DNA of 43,882 bases from a virus. Positions within the stretch are counted from its first letter, which is position 1; every line of letters starts with the position of its first letter. A program made the translations under genes and the position numbers. The notes under the pieces were generated by a model. It made no database searches. It saw nothing but the letters and a program-made list of their open reading frames with translations, and was not told the DNA's origin. Shown piece by piece: positions 1-7,268 of the stretch. The DNA is taken from the IMG/VR virus record IMGVR_UViG_3300036944_000945, positions 1-43,882 of that record. The stretch is one strand, 5' to 3'.

Positions 1-220
1 GGCGGGCACGGTCATCGTCGTTCGGCAGGCTGTCGTTCCACGAAACCATGAACGCCGTGATGAGCGGGCAGGTGCAGGCCGGATGATCGGACCACGGCTC
101 GCCAGCAACATAAGCCACGGCTTCCATAACGCAGAACGCCGCGCCATCGTTCGGTCGATGCGATCCGCTCTTGAGCGTCGTGATGCGCGACAGGCGGTCG
201 GAAAGGATCAGGTCGGTCAT
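1..220 (-). CDS. N-terminal part of a conserved phage protein (cut by the window edge)
   Basis: The leftward reading frame starts at the ATG at 220 and is open to position 1 (73 codons plus one base). It contains CVMEAVAYVAGEPWSDHPAC and SWNDSLPNDDD, which I recognise as the N-terminus of a phage and actinobacterial protein family of unknown function. Members of that family end in long Ala/Trp/Asp/Arg repeats. The matching C-terminus lies at the other edge of the window (43882 to 43379), so these are two parts of one gene on a circular molecule. The start lies just after the stop of the upstream TM peptide gene. Function is unknown. Confidence 0.8.
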   Translation of the reverse strand, partial: MTDLILSDRLSRITTLKSGSHRPNDGAAFCVMEAVAYVAGEPWSDHPACTCPLITAFMVSWNDSLPNDDDRAR

Positions 221-221
221 A

Positions 222-314
222 TCAAGCAATCCAAAAGAGCGAGAGAACACCAGCCACCACGGCCAGCAGGATGATGGAGCGAGGGCGGAACACCTCGGCC
301 AAGGCGGCGGTCAT
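222..314 (-). CDS. Small single-pass membrane peptide (30 aa)
   Basis: This 30-residue frame overlaps the upstream gene by an ATGA junction at 311-314 and ends two bases before the next gene, so it fits the tightly packed leftward operon. Residues about 12-29 (ending SLFWIA) are a hydrophobic stretch long enough to span a membrane, preceded by an Arg-containing N-terminus. Function is unknown. Small membrane peptides in lysogeny operons can act in superinfection exclusion, but nothing here shows that. Confidence 0.55.
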   Translation of the reverse strand: MTAALAEVFRPRSIILLAVVAGVLSLFWIA

Positions 315-523
315 GCGAACACCGCCCGGCCGCAATCGACCGCCGGCCGCGAGCGCGGCGTGTAGATCTTGCGGGCGACCAGGCTGATTTCCTGCAGGTG
401 CAGGCCGGCGTGGAGACTGGCGTTGTCGCGGACCCATGCACGAGCGCGGGGCAGATCGTTGAATGTGCGGACCTGCACGCCGCGGCTGTTGTAGGCGGCG
501 TAGTCGGTGCGAATGATCGTCAT
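311..523 (-). CDS. Hypothetical protein (70 aa)
   Basis: I chose the ATG at 523 because it forms an ATGA overlap with the stop of the upstream gene, the pattern used throughout this operon. The protein starts MTIIRTDYAAYNSRGVQVRT, is soluble and basic, and has no membrane segment or recognisable motif. The region ARAWVRDNASLHAGLHLQEI suggests a small alpha/beta fold. Function is unknown. Confidence 0.65.
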   Translation of the reverse strand: MTIIRTDYAAYNSRGVQVRTFNDLPRARAWVRDNASLHAGLHLQEISLVARKIYTPRSRPAVDCGRAVFA

Positions 524-747
524 GACAGGCTCCAGATTGCGGCCGCACGAAGCTCGGCGTTGACGCGCTCGGCCTCCCACGCGGCGGTTGCCTCGGCTTC
601 CCAGCAGTCGCCGCACATGATCTCGCCGGTCTCCTCGAACGCCTCAACGTCGGGGCTGAACTCGTCGTCGTCACCGCAGACCTGGCACCCGCCAGAGTGA
701 GACTGAACGGCGTCGTAGAACGCCCATGCTTTGCGGTGCGCGCTCAT
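520..747 (-). CDS. Small protein with paired CxxC motifs, possible zinc binding (75 aa)
   Basis: Two Cys pairs, CQVC near residue 21 and CGDC near residue 45, are spaced like a zinc ribbon or zinc finger. An Ala/Glu-rich helix follows (EAEATAAWEAERVNAELRAA). The start overlaps the upstream stop by ATGA at 744-747. It is probably a small zinc-binding phage protein, but its target is not visible. Confidence 0.7.
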   Translation of the reverse strand: MSAHRKAWAFYDAVQSHSGGCQVCGDDDEFSPDVEAFEETGEIMCGDCWEAEATAAWEAERVNAELRAAAIWSLS

Positions 748-1028
748 GCCGCACGCTCCAGCATCCGCTCGCTGATCTCGGCATGACGGCGGCGGGTGCC
801 GATCTCGACAGCCAGGGTCGCCGACGCCGACATAAGGTCGACGACGGACAGTCCGTCCAGTTCCGACGGCACGTCATCCGCGTCGGATGCCAGCACGTCG
901 ATCGCCTCGGTCACGAACTCGAGTTTTTCACTGAGCCGCGCAACGGCGACCGTGTCCGACAGCCAGTATGACTGGTCGATCCAGCGAGATACGGCGACGG
1001 GAAGCGCCAGTTGATTGGGGTGCGACAC
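744..1028 (-). CDS. Hypothetical protein, first gene of the leftward lysogeny operon (94 aa)
   Basis: The frame starts with GTG at 1028, preceded at a suitable distance by AGGAGGG on the minus strand, the best ribosome-binding site in this operon. The protein is soluble and mostly helical, with an acidic middle (ASDADDVPSELDGLSVVDL). It is the first gene downstream of the operator palindromes at 1059-1098, so transcription of this gene and the rest of the leftward operon, through to xis and int across the window break, is probably repressor-controlled. Function is unknown. Confidence 0.7.
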   Translation of the reverse strand: MSHPNQLALPVAVSRWIDQSYWLSDTVAVARLSEKLEFVTEAIDVLASDADDVPSELDGLSVVDLMSASATLAVEIGTRRRHAEISERMLERAA

Positions 1029-1058
1029 GCTGTGCCCTCCTGTGTTGAGGAGGTCAGG

Positions 1059-1073
1059 CTCGCAGAATGCGAG
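1059..1073. promoter_or_regulatory. Operator palindrome OL1 (CTCGCA-N3-TGCGAG)
   Basis: This is a perfect 6-bp inverted repeat with a 3-bp spacer, 31 bp upstream of the first leftward gene. The same half-site recurs at 1084-1098, 1463-1477 and 1519-1533 around the repressor gene, so this is probably a CI- or Cro-like binding site controlling the leftward operon. Confidence 0.7.
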
Positions 1074-1083
1074 GATGCTGTCT

Positions 1084-1098
1084 AGCGCAAAATGCGAG
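1084..1098. promoter_or_regulatory. Second leftward operator, one degenerate half-site
   Basis: This site reads AGCGCA-AAA-TGCGAG, one perfect TGCGAG half and one partial half. Its centre is 25 bp from the centre of the palindrome at 1059-1073, which would suit cooperative repressor binding. Confidence 0.5.
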
Positions 1099-1130
1099 GT
1101 ATTGTTCCGACTACCACCGCAGGCCGCGAC

Positions 1131-1448
1131 TCACGCGCGCTTCTTAAAGGTCTCGATGATTGCCAGAACCTGCGCGCGATCCTCGGCCGGAACCGCCATG
1201 ACGGCGTCCAGAAATGACGTGTCCATATCGTATGGGTCGTGATCCAACAGGAAGCCGGGCGTGGTTCCGAGAGCGGGTGCCAGTCTCAGCAGCCATTTAT
1301 GGGACAGTCCGCGCTCGCCGCTCTCGAGCAAGCCGATCACGTTGCCGGCGGTGCCAATCGAATCGGCAAGCTGTTCCTGGGTCATGCGCCGGAACTCCCT
1401 CCATGCGCGGAGGTGGTTTGCGGCGAGCTTTACGGGCGATCTGGCCAT
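1131..1448 (-). CDS. CI-like repressor, XRE-family helix-turn-helix
   Basis: The protein has a classic XRE helix-turn-helix: LRAWREFRRMTQEQLADSIG then NVIGLLESGERGLSHKWLLR, followed by a hydrophobic APALGTTPGFLL segment. There is no LexA-type cleavable peptidase domain, so it is a short repressor whose induction must work without self-cleavage. It is transcribed away from the Cro-like gene and flanked by repeated operators, which supports a role in maintaining lysogeny. I chose the ATG at 1448 because an operator palindrome (1463-1477) would otherwise lie inside the gene. ATGs at 1484 and 1571 are in frame, and none of the three has a clear Shine-Dalgarno sequence. Confidence 0.85.
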   Translation of the reverse strand: MARSPVKLAANHLRAWREFRRMTQEQLADSIGTAGNVIGLLESGERGLSHKWLLRLAPALGTTPGFLLDHDPYDMDTSFLDAVMAVPAEDRAQVLAIIETFKKRA

Positions 1449-1462
1449 GCGCTGACTGGTAG

Positions 1463-1477
1463 ATCGCAGGCTGCGAT
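1463..1477. promoter_or_regulatory. Operator palindrome near the repressor start (ATCGCA-N3-TGCGAT)
   Basis: This perfect inverted repeat shares the TCGCA-N3-TGCGA core with the sites at 1059 and 1519. It sits 15 bp upstream of the preferred repressor start, a position suited to autoregulation. Confidence 0.6.
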
Positions 1478-1507
1478 CGTCCATGTCGATTTTGCGAGGA
1501 TTAAGCC

Positions 1508-1536
1508 TTGCCGTTAACCTCGCATTCTGCGATGTT
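1508..1536 (+). promoter_or_regulatory. Putative rightward early promoter (PR-like)
   Basis: A possible -35 TTGCCG (1508-1513) and a weak -10 GATGTT (1531-1536) are 17 bp apart and overlap the operator at 1519-1533. Transcription would begin near the ATG at 1543, giving an almost leaderless cro mRNA. That would explain the lack of a ribosome-binding site. The match to consensus is weak. Confidence 0.3.
1519..1533. promoter_or_regulatory. Operator in the repressor/cro intergenic region (CTCGCA-N3-TGCGAT)
   Basis: One half matches the OL1 half-site exactly and the other differs at one base. It lies just before the Cro-like gene, where bound repressor would block rightward early transcription. 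An extra half-site TGCGAG lies at 1493-1498. Confidence 0.6.
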
Positions 1537-1542
1537 TCAAAT

Positions 1543-1749
1543 ATGGACAACGTCGATCCCTCATTTGCCAAGCAGTTACAGGACAGCGGCGTCGCCCGTG
1601 GCGGCTATGCCTACGACATTGCCAACGGCCGTCGCGTTCCGAACCAGAAGCTGGCTCTCCGCATATTCCGTGCCACCGGCCGCAAGATCGGGCCCATCGC
1701 CAATCTGCCGGACGAGACCATTGCTGTTCTTGAGCAGGTGTCTCTGTGA
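1543..1749 (+). CDS. Cro-like (YdaS-type) DNA-binding protein (68 aa)
   Basis: The 68-residue protein contains a compact helix-turn-helix, GYAYDIANGRRVPNQKLALR, followed by IFRATGRKIGPIANL. This resembles Cro/YdaS-type phage regulators, which typically have an A-Y-x-I-A-N-G-R core. It is divergent from the CI-like repressor and starts the replication operon, the normal place for a Cro protein. The start at 1543 has no Shine-Dalgarno sequence. It presumably binds the TCGCA-N3-TGCGA operators and favours lytic growth. Binding is inferred, not shown. Confidence 0.75.
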   Translation: MDNVDPSFAKQLQDSGVARGGYAYDIANGRRVPNQKLALRIFRATGRKIGPIANLPDETIAVLEQVSL

Positions 1750-2318
1750 CCGCCGCTCGTATTTGCCCAATCGCAGAGGCTGCCGACTACGCGGCCCTCA
1801 ACAATCCCGGTGCGGTTTCCGTATCAGGGGTGCGCCAGCAGGCGGGGGCGTCATCCCCCGGCGCTCCCGCCTGCACCACGCTCACCATTCCCGCGCCGCC
1901 TAGCGTCAACAACCTGTTCTCGAACAGCGTCCGCGGTCGCTTCAAGACGCCGGCATACAAGGCATGGCTGGCTGAGGCCGGCTGGTCGGTGCGTGAGCAG
2001 ATGACCCGCGAGGGCTGCGACCGCGTGCCGGGCAGGGTGGTCATCGTCATGGGCGTGGAGCGCGCGAGCCTGCGTGCGGATCTGGACAACACCGCCAAGG
2101 CCGCAATCGACCTGCTCGTGTCCTGCAAGGTCATCGACGACGACCGTTTCGTGACCGGCCTGGTGCTGGCGTGGATGCCGCAAGGCAATCACCGGACGCC
2201 GCGCGCCCGCATCATGGTGCGCCCCGCCGATCCGATCACGCTCAACTTTCACCCCTCGCCAGACGGCGCAACGGGCGGGTGGTTTCTGGATGCGCCGGAA
2301 GATGATGGAGAAGTTTGA
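1746..2318 (+). CDS. rusA: RusA-family Holliday junction resolvase
   Basis: The core has the RusA signatures: LTIPAPPSVNNLF (residues about 46-58), RADLDNTAKAAID with the catalytic-type aspartates (about 110-122), and KVIDDDRFV (about 128-136). RusA enzymes are dimeric, Mg-dependent endonucleases that cut Holliday junctions, useful for resolving recombining or branched phage DNA before packaging. Translation starts at GTG 1746, overlapping the cro stop. The first 45 residues precede the usual start of the family and are low-complexity, so they are either an extension or the real start is internal. Confidence 0.88.
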   Translation: MTAARICPIAEAADYAALNNPGAVSVSGVRQQAGASSPGAPACTTLTIPAPPSVNNLFSNSVRGRFKTPAYKAWLAEAGWSVREQMTREGCDRVPGRVVIVMGVERASLRADLDNTAKAAIDLLVSCKVIDDDRFVTGLVLAWMPQGNHRTPRARIMVRPADPITLNFHPSPDGATGGWFLDAPEDDGEV

Positions 2319-3112
2319 TGGCTATTTCGTTGGCCAGTTTGCGCAAGGTCCGCGCCGACCAACCGCCCCGCCTGCTGATCTACGGCCCCGAGAAGATGGG
2401 TAAGACCACGCTGGCGTCCGAGTTCCCGGCGCCCGTGTTCCTGCAGACGGAGCGCGGCGAGAGCGGCGATCTGGTGCTGGACAGCTTCGGCAGCCTCGAC
2501 AGTTTCGAGTCGGTCATCGAGGCGATCACGTCGCTGGCATCCGAGCCGCACGAGTTTCTGACCGTCGTGCTCGACTCGGTCAGCGCCCTGCAGAAACTGG
2601 TCTGGGACAAGGTCTGCCGCGACAGCAACGTCAAGTCGATCGAGCTGGCAGGCGGCGGCTACGGCAAGGGCTACATCGAGGCGGACAATCTCTGGCTCGA
2701 GGTGCTCGACGGCCTGAACTACCTGCGCAACGAGCGCGGCATGGCTGTCGTGCTGGTCGGTCACGCGATCATCAGCCGCTTCGATGACCCCGAGACCCAG
2801 TCCTACAGCCGCTACGACATCGACCTGCACAAGCGCGCCGAGGCCCTGCTCAAGCGCGAGGTCGACGCCATCCTGCTGGTCAAGAAGGACGTGACGATCA
2901 AGACCGAGGGCAAGGGCGAACGCGCCCGTGCTGACGGCGGCGACACGCGCTGGATCTACACCGAGGGCAAGCCCGCGTTCACCGCTGGCAACCGCTACAA
3001 CATGCCCGCGCGCATCATCTACCAGAAGGGTCAGGGCTTCGCCGCCCTCGCTCCATTCTTCCCGCAATCGGCCGTTGGCGCGGTCGATCAACCCGTCGCT
3101 GAGGCGGCGTAA
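2318..3112 (+). CDS. AAA/RecA-like ATPase of phage recombination (AAA_24, Sak4-like)
   Basis: A Walker A motif, GPEKMGKTT (residues 23-31), is followed by a Walker B-like strand, TVVLDS (82-87), and KREVDAILLVKK in the C-terminal half. This is the AAA_24 phage nucleotide-binding family, related to RecA-like Sak4 annealing proteins. It probably works with the DUF669 protein and the exonuclease downstream in single-strand annealing recombination or replication. The ATG at 2318 overlaps the rusA stop (TGATG) and is preceded by GGAGAAG, so I prefer it to the TTG just before it. Confidence 0.85.
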   Translation: MAISLASLRKVRADQPPRLLIYGPEKMGKTTLASEFPAPVFLQTERGESGDLVLDSFGSLDSFESVIEAITSLASEPHEFLTVVLDSVSALQKLVWDKVCRDSNVKSIELAGGGYGKGYIEADNLWLEVLDGLNYLRNERGMAVVLVGHAIISRFDDPETQSYSRYDIDLHKRAEALLKREVDAILLVKKDVTIKTEGKGERARADGGDTRWIYTEGKPAFTAGNRYNMPARIIYQKGQGFAALAPFFPQSAVGAVDQPVAEAA

Positions 3113-3136
3113 CGCTCCCGAAAGGAGACACTGACT

Positions 3137-3604
3137 ATGGCCGAACTCGGCTCATTCAACCCCGACGCCGTCACCGATGATCGCGAGATCCTTGAGGCCG
3201 GAAACTACGTCGCCCAGATCATCGAGTCCTCGCTCGCTGACACCCGCACGGGCGGCAAGATGCTTCGCCTCACGTGGGAGATCATCGACGGGCCCAAGGC
3301 CAAGCGCCGGGTCTGGGAAAATCTGAACATCATCAACTCCAACCCCGACGCGCAGGCCATCGCCGAGCGTTCGCTCAAGCGCATCTGTGCGGCCGTCGGC
3401 CACGCGGGCGTGCTGTCGAACAGCGAGAGCCTGCACTTCAAGCCGTGCGAGATCACCGTCGCGATCCAGCCGGCAAAAGGTGAGTACGGCGAGAGCAATA
3501 CGGTCAAGGGCTACAAGGCCGTCGGCGCTGCCGGGCCTGCGACTGCCGGTGCCGCAACGACCACCACCAAGCCCTCGACCCCCTGGGGTCAGAAGGCTGC
3601 CTAA
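3137..3604 (+). CDS. DUF669 family protein, probable single-stranded DNA-binding partner
   Basis: The N-terminus (ILEAGNYVAQIIESS) and the central KMLRLTWEIIDGPKAKRRVW match the DUF669 phage family. These genes usually follow an AAA_24 ATPase, as here. The C-terminus is a low-complexity tail of Ala, Thr and Pro ending in TPWGQKAA, similar to the flexible tails of single-strand DNA-binding proteins. A clear AAAGGAGAC ribosome-binding site precedes the ATG at 3137. A role in binding replication or recombination intermediates is inferred from family and context. Confidence 0.82.
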   Translation: MAELGSFNPDAVTDDREILEAGNYVAQIIESSLADTRTGGKMLRLTWEIIDGPKAKRRVWENLNIINSNPDAQAIAERSLKRICAAVGHAGVLSNSESLHFKPCEITVAIQPAKGEYGESNTVKGYKAVGAAGPATAGAATTTTKPSTPWGQKAA

Positions 3605-3613
3605 CTCGACCAA

Positions 3614-3652
3614 CGCCCGGCGGCTCTAGCTTCCAACCCGAACCGCCGGGCG
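3614..3652 (+). terminator. Intergenic hairpin (attenuator-like)
   Basis: Inverted arms CGCCCGGCGG (3614-3623) and CCGCCGGGCG (3643-3652) can form a strong stem with a 19-nt loop after the DUF669 gene. No T-run follows, so this is more likely an attenuator, processing site or mRNA-stabilising stem than a full terminator. A second small stem (GCTGT/ACAGC) follows. Confidence 0.4.
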
Positions 3653-3699
3653 TCCTTCCAACCCGCTGTCTTCCAACAGCATCGCAGGAGCCCCTGACG

Positions 3700-3918
3700 A
3701 TGACCGAACAACTGCGTCCTGTCGACACCGACTACGCCGCCGACCTCGCGGCCCGCATCCAGCCCCATCAACCCCAGATCGACCTGCTCACTCAGGTCGC
3801 CGACATCGTCCGCCAAGCCAAGGTCGAGTTCCAGGGCGGATATGCCGTCGCCGCTCGCCTCGAGATCACGCAGGCACAGCGCCTGCTGGACCGCGCGTTT
3901 CATGGCGAGGCGGTTTGA
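3700..3918 (+). CDS. Hypothetical early protein (72 aa)
   Basis: This small, acidic, helical protein follows a GCAGGAGCC ribosome-binding site and overlaps the next gene by TGATG. Two helices are likely (PQIDLLTQVADIVRQAKVEF and AVAARLEITQAQRLLDRAF). No known motif is visible. Its place between the DUF669 and exonuclease genes suggests an accessory role in DNA metabolism, but that is only context. Confidence 0.7.
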   Translation: MTEQLRPVDTDYAADLAARIQPHQPQIDLLTQVADIVRQAKVEFQGGYAVAARLEITQAQRLLDRAFHGEAV

Positions 3919-4205
3919 TGACGGTCGCAGCTACCACCACGTTTGAGGTCGAGATCGACTTGTCCGGCTCGCTCCAGCCCGGCGAGCGCCGGACGCTCAA
4001 CGACCCCGGACATGATGCCTTTGTGGATGACGTCGAGGTCGAGGGCGTGTTTGGCCTGCGCCGCGTCGACGGCAAATGGCTCCGCGTCAGCCTCACGGCA
4101 GGCATGGACCCTGCGTCCCCCTGCACGAAGGCATTTCTGGCGAACGTCGCGGACTACCTGGGCGATGACGCGGACGATGCATTGCTCGCGGCAGGTTCCG
4201 AATGA
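3918..4205 (+). CDS. Hypothetical early protein (95 aa)
   Basis: The ATG at 3918 overlaps the previous stop (TGATG), and the end overlaps the next gene by ATGA, so it is translationally coupled on both sides. The sequence looks like a small beta-rich domain (FEVEIDLSGSLQPGERRTL, then VEGVFGLRRVDGKWLRVSL) with an acidic C-terminus. I do not recognise a family. Confidence 0.7.
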   Translation: MTVAATTTFEVEIDLSGSLQPGERRTLNDPGHDAFVDDVEVEGVFGLRRVDGKWLRVSLTAGMDPASPCTKAFLANVADYLGDDADDALLAAGSE

Positions 4206-5134
4206 CCGCGCTCCCCGTCACCATCCCCGCAACCGCCCGCGCGATCTTCGCCGCGCTGGAAAGCAAACAGCGCCGCGACATGCACCCGCGCCTTGCCGCG
4301 TCGGGCCTGGGTGGCTGCGAGCGGCAACAGTGGGACAAGTTCCGCTGGCTGTTCCCGGCTGAGATTTTTGACGCCCAGAAGCTCTCGATCTTTGAGACCG
4401 GCGAGCACTGGGAGACCCGCCTCGTTCAGCGGCTCCACGACGCCGGCATGATCGTCTCTGACCTCGACCCTGAGACGGGCGAGCAATGGCGCATCGTGTT
4501 CGCAGGTGGCCACGCATCCGGCCGCACCGACGGCAAAGTGATGGGCGTGCCTGAGGCACCGAAGACCATGCACGTCTTCGAGGCCAAGAGCATGAACGAC
4601 CGCGCGTTCAAGGCGCTGCTCAAGGCGGGCTGCGTTCGCGAGGGCAAGCCTGAGCATTTCGCCCAGGTTCAGACCTACCTGCACTGTCAGGGCCTGACGC
4701 GGGCGCTGTATCTTGGCGTCAACAAGAACACGGACGAACTGTACTGCGAGCGCATCGAGTACGACGCCCTGTTCGCCACTCAGTTGATGCTGAAGGCCGA
4801 GCGCATCGTCACCTCTGATCGCCGCCCCGCCTGTAGCTGCCCGGTCTATTTCCTCAAGGCTGGCTACGGCTGCGCTCCGAACGACGGGCTCATGCCGGCG
4901 AGGACTTGCAGGTCGTGCATGTTCAGCACAGCGTCGCTCGCGGGCGATGCGCTCTGGATATGCGAGCGCCACAACCGCGAGCTTGCGCTTGAGGAGCAGC
5001 GCGTCGGTTGCCCCCAGCACATGATGAACCCAACCGCGGTTCCGGGCGAGCAAATCGACGCCGCCGAAGACGGCTCGTGGGTCATGTACCGCCTGCCCGA
5101 CGGGTCTGTCTGGAAAGACGGAGGCCAAGCATGA
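4202..5134 (+). CDS. PD-(D/E)XK exonuclease, RecB/Cas4-like, with Cys cluster
   Basis: The nuclease core is visible as GRTDGKV (D at residue 110), FEAKS (126-130, the E-x-K motif) and QVQTYL (155-160), the order expected of RecB-type PD-(D/E)XK nucleases. A Cys-rich C-terminal region (C211, C213, C224, C236, C239, C254, C270) plus C40 could hold an iron-sulphur cluster or zinc, as in Cas4/AddB-type nucleases. It probably resects DNA ends for annealing recombination with the upstream ATPase and DUF669 protein. The start overlaps the previous gene by ATGA. Confidence 0.83.
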   Translation: MTALPVTIPATARAIFAALESKQRRDMHPRLAASGLGGCERQQWDKFRWLFPAEIFDAQKLSIFETGEHWETRLVQRLHDAGMIVSDLDPETGEQWRIVFAGGHASGRTDGKVMGVPEAPKTMHVFEAKSMNDRAFKALLKAGCVREGKPEHFAQVQTYLHCQGLTRALYLGVNKNTDELYCERIEYDALFATQLMLKAERIVTSDRRPACSCPVYFLKAGYGCAPNDGLMPARTCRSCMFSTASLAGDALWICERHNRELALEEQRVGCPQHMMNPTAVPGEQIDAAEDGSWVMYRLPDGSVWKDGGQA

Positions 5135-5643
5135 CCTGGTCAAGGGCGGCCGACTTGATCGGCGAGACCTTTTCCCGGCTGACGGTCATTGAGCGTGCCG
5201 GCTATCGCGGTTCTCGGGCCAGATGGCTGTGCGACTGTGAGTGCGGCGCGCAAACCCACGCCACCACCTCAGACCTTCGGTACGGATCGGTGGCTTCCTG
5301 CGGGTGTCTGTTGGTCGGGGGGACGGCAGCCAACGCGCGGCACGGCCATTCAGCGAGAAGCGGCCCATCTTCATCCTACAACACATGGCGCGGCATGGTG
5401 GAGCGTTGCACCAATCCGGGGCACGTCAGCTACGCCCGATACGGCGGGCGCGGGGTCACAGTGTGCGATCGCTGGCGGACCTTCGCCAACTTTGCCGAGG
5501 ACATGGGTGAGCGTCCTGCGGGGTTCTCGATCGATCGCATCAACCCGGACGGCCACTACGAGCCTAGCAACTGCCGATGGGCGACTGCACTCACGCAGCG
5601 CCACAACCGCAGCGCCGCCCCATACGCAGGTGTGGCCGCATGA
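5131..5643 (+). CDS. HNH-type (His-Me finger) endonuclease with N-terminal zinc motif
   Basis: The N-terminal part has clustered cysteines (C34, C36, C38 and C57-G-C59) like the zinc-binding tag common in phage HNH nucleases. The C-terminal part carries YNTWRGMVERC and SIDRINPDGHYEPSNCRWAT, the typical core of free-standing phage HNH enzymes with D, H142 and N147. It is coupled to its neighbours by ATGA overlaps and lies between exonuclease and helicase. It could be a homing endonuclease or a genuine part of the replication module. The intact operon overlaps argue that it is integrated, not a recent insertion. Confidence 0.82.
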   Translation: MTWSRAADLIGETFSRLTVIERAGYRGSRARWLCDCECGAQTHATTSDLRYGSVASCGCLLVGGTAANARHGHSARSGPSSSYNTWRGMVERCTNPGHVSYARYGGRGVTVCDRWRTFANFAEDMGERPAGFSIDRINPDGHYEPSNCRWATALTQRHNRSAAPYAGVAA

Positions 5644-7268
5644 CCACTCTCCGCCCGTACCAATCCGCCGCCATCGACTCCGTCCTCAACTACTGGACCG
5701 CGGGCGGCGGCAACCCCCTCGTCGACATGGCGACCGGCCTCGGCAAGTCCGTGACGATCGGCGACCTGACGCAGCGGCTCATGGGCGCCTACCCCCAGAT
5801 GCGCGTGCTCATGCTCGTGCATGTGCGGGAGTTGGTTGCCCAGAACGCCAAGGCGCTGCTCTCCCTCTGGCCGCAAGCCCCTGTCGGCATCTACTCGGCG
5901 GGTCTCGGCCGGCGCGACACCTCGCAGCGGATCATCTTCGCCAGCATCCAGTCGGTGTATCGCCGCGCCAAGGAGTTGGGCGCGTTCGACCTGGTGCTGA
6001 TCGACGAGGCGCATCTCGTGCCGTCGGCGGGCGAGGGCATGTACCGCGCGCTGCTCACCGGCCTGCGTGAGATGCGGCCGGACCTGCGCGTTGCAGGCTT
6101 CACCGCCACACCGTTCCGCATGGACACCGGCCGCCTCGACGACGGCAACGATCGCCTGTTCGACGAGATCGTCTATTCGTACGGCATCGGCAAAGGCATC
6201 GACGACGGCTGGCTGTCGCCGTTGGTGTCGAAGCGGGGCGCGACTGAGATCGACGTGTCCTCCGTGGCCAAGCGGGGCGGGGAGTTCGTCTCCGGCGCGC
6301 TTGAGGCCGCGGCGGACAACGATGTCGTCACCCGCGCCGCGGTGTCGGAGATCATCGAGTACGGGCAGGGGCGTCGATCCTGGCTGACGTTCTGCGCCGG
6401 CGTGAAGCACGCGCACCATGTCCGTGACGAGTTCGTGCGGCAGGGCGTGTCGTGCGAGGTCATCTCCGGCGAGACGGATGCCGGGTCGCGGTCGAAGTTC
6501 ATCGACGACTTCAAGGCTGGGCGGCTGCGGTGCCTGACTAACTGCAACGTCCTGACGACCGGGTTCGACGCTCCCGGCCTCGACATGATCGCGCTGCTGC
6601 GTCCGACCCTCTCGCCGGGCCTGCTCGTGCAGATGCTCGGCCGCGGCACGCGACTGGCGGACGGCAAGACCGACTGTTTGGTTTTGGATTACACGGGGAC
6701 GATACGTCGCCTCGGCCCCGTCGACACGCTCACCGTCGACCGGCGGCCCGGCAAGAAGGGTGCGCCTGACGCGGCGAAGATCTCGGACGTCCGCGCCAAG
6801 GAATGCCCCACCTGCAAGTCCCTCGCCGCGCTCAACGCCCAGACGTGCGCTTTCTGTGGCCACGAATGGACGCTCGACAAGGCCCGGCATGACGCGGAGG
6901 CGGACGACGTCGCGATCCTCAGCCGGGATCTGAAGGCTCAGGCGCCGGAGGAGATCGCGGTCGTGACCTGGATGGCGCGTCGGCACGTGAAGGCCGGATC
7001 GCCGGATTCGCTCAGGGTGACCTACTCGGCGGGGCTGATGTCGTACCCCGAATGGATACTCCTGCAGCATTCGGGGCCCGGTCGATACCGCGCCGAGAAG
7101 TGGTGGCAGGCGCATGGCGGGAAGTTTCCGGTGCCTGACACGGTCGAGGAAAGCCTCGTGCGTTGGAGCGAGCTTTCGCAGCCCGCCTTCATTGGAATCC
7201 AAAAGAACGGCAAGTGGCACAACATTGTGTCCCGCCGCTTCACTCAATCACAGGAGCAAGCGGCATGA
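5640..7268 (+). CDS. Superfamily 2 DNA helicase (DEAH type)
   Basis: Motifs appear in order: RPYQSAAI (Q-like motif), DMATGLGKSV (Walker A, residues 29-38), LIDEAHL (motif II, DEAH), GFTATPFRMD (motif III), LTTGFDAPGLD (motif V) and QMLGRGTRLAD (motif VI). This is the RadD/phage SF2 helicase group, which also has a C-terminal zinc ribbon, here CPTCKSLAALNAQTCAFC. The enzyme would unwind or remodel DNA during replication or recombination. The start at 5640 overlaps the HNH stop by ATGA. Confidence 0.92.
   Translation: MTTLRPYQSAAIDSVLNYWTAGGGNPLVDMATGLGKSVTIGDLTQRLMGAYPQMRVLMLVHVRELVAQNAKALLSLWPQAPVGIYSAGLGRRDTSQRIIFASIQSVYRRAKELGAFDLVLIDEAHLVPSAGEGMYRALLTGLREMRPDLRVAGFTATPFRMDTGRLDDGNDRLFDEIVYSYGIGKGIDDGWLSPLVSKRGATEIDVSSVAKRGGEFVSGALEAAADNDVVTRAAVSEIIEYGQGRRSWLTFCAGVKHAHHVRDEFVRQGVSCEVISGETDAGSRSKFIDDFKAGRLRCLTNCNVLTTGFDAPGLDMIALLRPTLSPGLLVQMLGRGTRLADGKTDCLVLDYTGTIRRLGPVDTLTVDRRPGKKGAPDAAKISDVRAKECPTCKSLAALNAQTCAFCGHEWTLDKARHDAEADDVAILSRDLKAQAPEEIAVVTWMARRHVKAGSPDSLRVTYSAGLMSYPEWILLQHSGPGRYRAEKWWQAHGGKFPVPDTVEESLVRWSELSQPAFIGIQKNGKWHNIVSRRFTQSQEQAA

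Noticed and set aside
1501-1517. CtrA box (TTAA-N7-TTAA) in the repressor/cro region
   Set aside because: TTAA occurs twice but with a 9-base spacer, not 7, so it does not meet the CtrA consensus.
1449-1571. Repressor start at 1571
   Set aside because: It would overlap the Cro-like start and place two operators inside the gene.
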